Part shown: piece after piece, positions 4,726-7,032 of the stretch | Layout of the letters: every line of letters starts with the position of its first letter | Numbering within the stretch: position 1 is the first letter of the stretch | Assembly: GCA_035547955.1 (NCBI GenBank) | Contig: DASZTR010000104.1 | Location: 1 to 7,032, forward strand | DNA from: Nitrososphaera sp035547955 | GTDB lineage: Archaea > Thermoproteota > Nitrososphaeria > Nitrososphaerales > Nitrososphaeraceae | Reading direction: 5' to 3' | Length of the DNA: 7,032 nt | Program-made: the position numbers and the translations under genes | Notes under the pieces: generated by a model | Seen by the model: the letters and a program-made list of their open reading frames with translations, nothing else | What the model was told of the DNA's origin: nothing | Database searches by the model: none

Positions 4726-5325
4726 ATGATACGCATATTGACCACAACAGAAGAAAGCAGAGCAAATCCAGCCGAAAAGTTTGACCCGGAGGGAGCTGCT
4801 GAAAGCGTAAAAGAGGTTGCAAAGAAGGTCAAGGACGCCTCCAAAGCATTCAGGGACACGGTGAGTACGTTCACAGAAAGCGGCGCAATTACAGAAATCG
4901 CAGAAGCATCAAGAGACGCCGCAGTGGCTGCAAGAGATACGACGCGCAACGTCGCAGACACTGCAGACGAGATACAGAAAAGTGGCGTGCTAGATGAGAC
5001 CGCCAAGGCTATGGATGAAACAATTACCGAGGCGGCAAAGGCGGCCAGTGCAGCTAAAAAGACCCCAAGGCAATTCAAAAGGTCCGCGCCGAAAACGGCA
5101 AGGATAGCAAAGAAAGAAGCGAAACAGGCAGCAAAGACAGGCAGAAAAGTCCAAGGTGGGTCGAGAAAGGCGGCAAAGAAAGTGGGAATAAATGCAAAGA
5201 AAGACGCACGCAAGCTCGCAAAGCAGGTAAAGAAGTCCACATCAAGTAAAAAAATCGGGGTCAGGCTAAAGCGCACCAATACAAAAAAGGCAGGCGGAAA
5301 GAAAAAGAAAATCAAAGAAAAGTAG
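4726..5325 (+). CDS. Ala/Lys-rich helical protein with histone H1-like basic tail
   Basis: This protein of 199 residues (195 if TTG 4738 is the true start) has two parts. Residues about 20-110 are Ala, Glu, Asp, Lys and Thr in an amphipathic, coiled-coil or LEA-like helical pattern with near-repeats such as EIAEASRDAAVAARDTTRNV. Residues 111-199 hold 29 Lys and 8 Arg against three acidic residues, with AAKK, AKQ and KKxA steps like the tail of histone H1 or bacterial H1-like proteins. The protein has no Cys, Trp, Tyr or His. Binding to DNA or RNA through the tail, with the front half mediating self-association or desiccation-type protection, is inference. I do not recognise a named family. 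The minus strand carries a long open frame, which is a by-product of this composition. The TATA box suggests TTG 4738 as the start. Confidence 0.8.
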   Translation: MIRILTTTEESRANPAEKFDPEGAAESVKEVAKKVKDASKAFRDTVSTFTESGAITEIAEASRDAAVAARDTTRNVADTADEIQKSGVLDETAKAMDETITEAAKAASAAKKTPRQFKRSAPKTARIAKKEAKQAAKTGRKVQGGSRKAAKKVGINAKKDARKLAKQVKKSTSSKKIGVRLKRTNTKKAGGKKKKIKEK

Positions 5326-5442
5326 ACCAAGATAACAATCGGTGAAAAAAAGACAGAGGTGGATTTCGCTCCTGAAAAGCCTGTTGGCAGGTGGAAAATA
5401 CATACACGCTTATGCGCTCTTCTAACCAGTGAGAGCAGTTCC

Positions 5443-5448
5443 TTTTTT
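5443..5448 (+). terminator. T6 tract downstream of the Ala/Lys-rich gene
   Basis: Six T lie about 120 bases after the stop at 5325, the first clear T-tract for this transcript. It is flanked by weak self-complementary bases (GTTCC before, GAAC after). Confidence 0.35.
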
Positions 5449-5577
5449 GAACAATGGAATGGTGCAAGGTCTTGACACAAGCAAGAGGTTAGAAAAAACA
5501 TCGCGGGCAAGACGTGCAAGTTGATTTTCCACCATGAGAGAAGTTCTTACCATTTTTTTTCATGAAAGCCGTCCCAC

Positions 5578-6249
5578 TTGTGGAGAAAGCATAAATGCAT
5601 TCGCGGGCAATACCTGTACCAAGGTAGATCCGCCTCGGATTTCATAGTAAAAAGAACAGGCTCAAAACAACGACCCGGCGCTGTGATATTCTCCGGTGAC
5701 AAAGAGGTCGCTGAAATAAAAAAAGAAAGAGGCAGCAAGGATTTCAGGCTGTCAAGTTACAAAGACAGGCGCGAATGGCTTCTTACCAACGACGTGCACG
5801 GAGAGCCAAGGCCGTTCTCATTTTCCGTGCACAAACTGTCCGATGAAAAAGACGACAGGCAGGGTTGCGCTCCCGCTAATGACAACACTTCTGCTGCCAC
5901 AGGAGACGACGAGGTGTTTGTCGTACGCGAACAATTGTTCAAGCACAACGGCAACTTTTACATGTTCGCAAGCCATCCAAAGGACAAGTCCTGGGACGAG
6001 CACGTCCACAGCGACGTAAGATACATCAGCAAGCTTGACGGCTTTGACGGCGATCCGGAACTCGCACATGTGGACTATCACCACCGCGACCTGCGAGACA
6101 AGACGAAGAGGCTCCGGGGGACAGCCGTTGGGGAGGCATCCGGCCTTGGCATAGAAGGACGGGGCCACCGCGTACGGGTGGACGATGAACTGGCAGACGT
6201 TGGGCTATTCATCGCCGCAATTTCCTACTTGCTGTACGCGTCAGCATAG
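5578..6249 (+). CDS. Unrecognised protein, possibly LURP-one/tubby-like fold
   Basis: This protein has 223 residues from TTG 5578. I do not firmly recognise it. It has many short strand-like segments (DFIVKRTGS, GAVIFSGDKEVAEI, FVVREQLFKHNGNFYMFAS, RYISKLDGFDG), a charged middle linker near residues 88-110, and a hydrophobic C-terminal helix VGLFIAAISYLLYAS. A twelve-stranded barrel around a C-terminal hydrophobic helix is typical of the LURP-one/tubby/scramblase superfamily, and the final ADVGLFIAA segment fits it, but this is a weak fold-level guess. His is clustered at residues 141-166 (HVHSD, HVDYHHRD). The start is uncertain: an in-frame stop lies five codons before TTG 5578, there is no ATG before residue 123, and no good TATA box or SD sits upstream. 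A 252-base gap separates it from the previous gene. Confidence 0.65.
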   Translation: MWRKHKCIRGQYLYQGRSASDFIVKRTGSKQRPGAVIFSGDKEVAEIKKERGSKDFRLSSYKDRREWLLTNDVHGEPRPFSFSVHKLSDEKDDRQGCAPANDNTSAATGDDEVFVVREQLFKHNGNFYMFASHPKDKSWDEHVHSDVRYISKLDGFDGDPELAHVDYHHRDLRDKTKRLRGTAVGEASGLGIEGRGHRVRVDDELADVGLFIAAISYLLYASA

Positions 6250-6390
6250 ATAGATTACGGCAAGCAGATATGCCGCGATACAGAGGCAGCAGTTATTACG
6301 AACACTTTGGCGCCCTTACAAGGCTCGACACAACAACGACCATCACCACCGTCATTATCATCATTGCCATCAGAGACAGTACAAGAATAA

Positions 6391-6395
6391 TTTTT
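6391..6395 (+). terminator. T5 tract between the unrecognised gene and the oxidoreductase
   Basis: TTTTT follows AATAA and precedes CCCGGGGGA, about 140 bases past the stop at 6249. It is the only T-tract in this 208-base gap and a weak candidate. Confidence 0.25.
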
Positions 6396-6425
6396 CCCGG
6401 GGGATCACACGACGCAGGAGTAACT

Positions 6426-6433
6426 CTATTAAG
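6426..6433 (+). promoter_or_regulatory. TATA-like box of the oxidoreductase gene
   Basis: CTATTAAG is centred about 28.5 bases before the ATG at 6458, again placing the predicted transcript start close to the start codon. Confidence 0.45.
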
Positions 6434-6457
6434 CAAAAATGTTCATCTAGTATTCCG

Positions 6458-7032
6458 ATGGTCGAGCCAAACCGCGTCGGCGCGTTTCCTTTCCGCAAGG
6501 CAGATGCAGCAGAACGGAAATCTAATTTTTCAGAGGTTCAGCAGCCCTATTCAGAGGAAGAGGTCATGCGGGAAGCGGAGCGCTGTCTCCTTTGTGGCAC
6601 GCCCGTGTGCATCGATGCGTGTCCGGTCCTTTTGGATGTCAGGGGAATGAATGAGGCTGTCGCAAGAAAAGACTTCAAGACTGCGTACGATCGGATCAGG
6701 GAGACCAATTCCTTGCTTGGAGTAACAGCTCGGTGCTGCCCGCAGCTGCAGGGGCTGTGCGAAGACGCCTGCGTACTAAAGTGGTCAGGACAGCCCATTG
6801 GCATCGGCCTCATCCAGAGGTACGTCGCGGATTGGGAAAGAAAACATAGGCAACAATTGTCATCAACCGTGTCTGTTGCACCGGACACAGGAAAGAAAGT
6901 GGCAGTCATTGGCGCTGGCCCCGCAGGCCTTGCGGCCTCTGACCTGCTCAAGAGGTACGGCCACAGAGTCACAATATACGAGGCATCAGCCATGCCCGGC
7001 GGGACTGCATGGTACGGAGTGCCGGATTATCA
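6458..7032 (+). CDS. GltD/PreT-type Fe-S/FAD oxidoreductase subunit (3' end outside window)
   Basis: The first 191 codons of a gene that runs off the window end. Residues 12-36 (FRKADAAERKSNFSEVQQPY and following) match the usual start of this family. Then come Cys43-x2-Cys46-x4-Cys51-x3-Cys55-Pro and a second cluster Cys94, Cys101, Cys105. Together these form the two-[4Fe-4S] N-terminal domain shared by the small subunit of glutamate synthase and dihydropyrimidine dehydrogenase. From residue 147, KVAVIGAGPAGLAA is the GxGxxG FAD-binding motif, followed by Glu175 at the end of the second strand and MPGG. The enzyme would pass electrons from NAD(P)H through FAD and Fe-S clusters to a partner subunit. 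Glutamate synthase small subunit, PreT and sulfide dehydrogenase types cannot be separated from this part. One extra residue sits between Cys94 and Cys101 compared with the common spacing. ATG 6458 fits both the family N-terminus and the promoter. Confidence 0.93.
   Translation, partial: MVEPNRVGAFPFRKADAAERKSNFSEVQQPYSEEEVMREAERCLLCGTPVCIDACPVLLDVRGMNEAVARKDFKTAYDRIRETNSLLGVTARCCPQLQGLCEDACVLKWSGQPIGIGLIQRYVADWERKHRQQLSSTVSVAPDTGKKVAVIGAGPAGLAASDLLKRYGHRVTIYEASAMPGGTAWYGVPDY

Noticed and set aside
4698..5519. 273-codon minus-strand open frame rich in Phe, Ala and Ser
   Set aside because: It is the reverse image of the Lys/Ala/Glu codons of the Ala/Lys-rich gene. Its composition is low-complexity, and the plus-strand gene has a good promoter.
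6270..6650. 126-codon plus-strand open frame with Thr/Ile runs
   Set aside because: Its 3' half lies out of frame over the clear Fe-S domain of the oxidoreductase gene, and its front half is repeat-derived Thr/Ile with no domain or promoter.
6547..6993. 148-codon minus-strand open frame
   Set aside because: Fully antisense to the conserved Fe-S and FAD motifs of the oxidoreductase; no promoter or family pattern.

Overview
The window looks like chromosomal DNA of an archaeon, most likely a Nitrososphaera-type ammonia-oxidising thaumarchaeon (Nitrososphaeria). Signs seen in the sequence are TATA-like boxes centred about 27-29 bases before several start codons, few Shine-Dalgarno sequences, frequent GTG and TTG starts, T-tracts after genes, several Lrp/AsnC-type regulators, a receiver-like protein and small proteins of thaumarchaeal style. 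Gene density is low, with many intergenic gaps of 200-500 bases. The assignment rests on pattern recognition, without a search. No rRNA, tRNA, CRISPR array or insertion sequence was seen.

Left part (1-2006): three Lrp/AsnC-family regulators. The first (250-717) and third (1533-2006, minus strand) are close paralogues with identical recognition-helix segments. The second (976-1536) is more diverged. The second and third converge and share the tetranucleotide CTAG as both stop codons. The third gene has a perfect hairpin directly before its start codon.

Middle part (2007-4344): a 515-base intergenic region rich in inverted repeats and TGCAT motifs leads to a receiver-like protein whose phospho-accepting Asp is replaced by Asn (2522-3061). 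Then come a small acidic-tailed protein that may be a NitrOD5-type domain (3115-3387), a DUF2024-family protein (best start 3717), and a 53-residue single C2H2 zinc-finger protein (4183-4344).

Right part (4345-7032): a gene-free stretch with a 37-base alternating purine/pyrimidine CA tract precedes an Ala/Lys-rich protein with a helical front half and a histone H1-like basic tail (about 4726-5325). Next is an unrecognised 223-residue protein with faint LURP-one/tubby-like character (5578-6249). The window ends inside a gene for a GltD/dihydropyrimidine-dehydrogenase-type Fe-S/FAD oxidoreductase subunit (6458 to beyond 7032).

Most genes appear to be separate transcription units, each with its own promoter. 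The window reads as a regulator-rich accessory neighbourhood rather than one pathway. The repeated TATA-to-start distance implies leaderless mRNAs and changes the preferred start of several genes.
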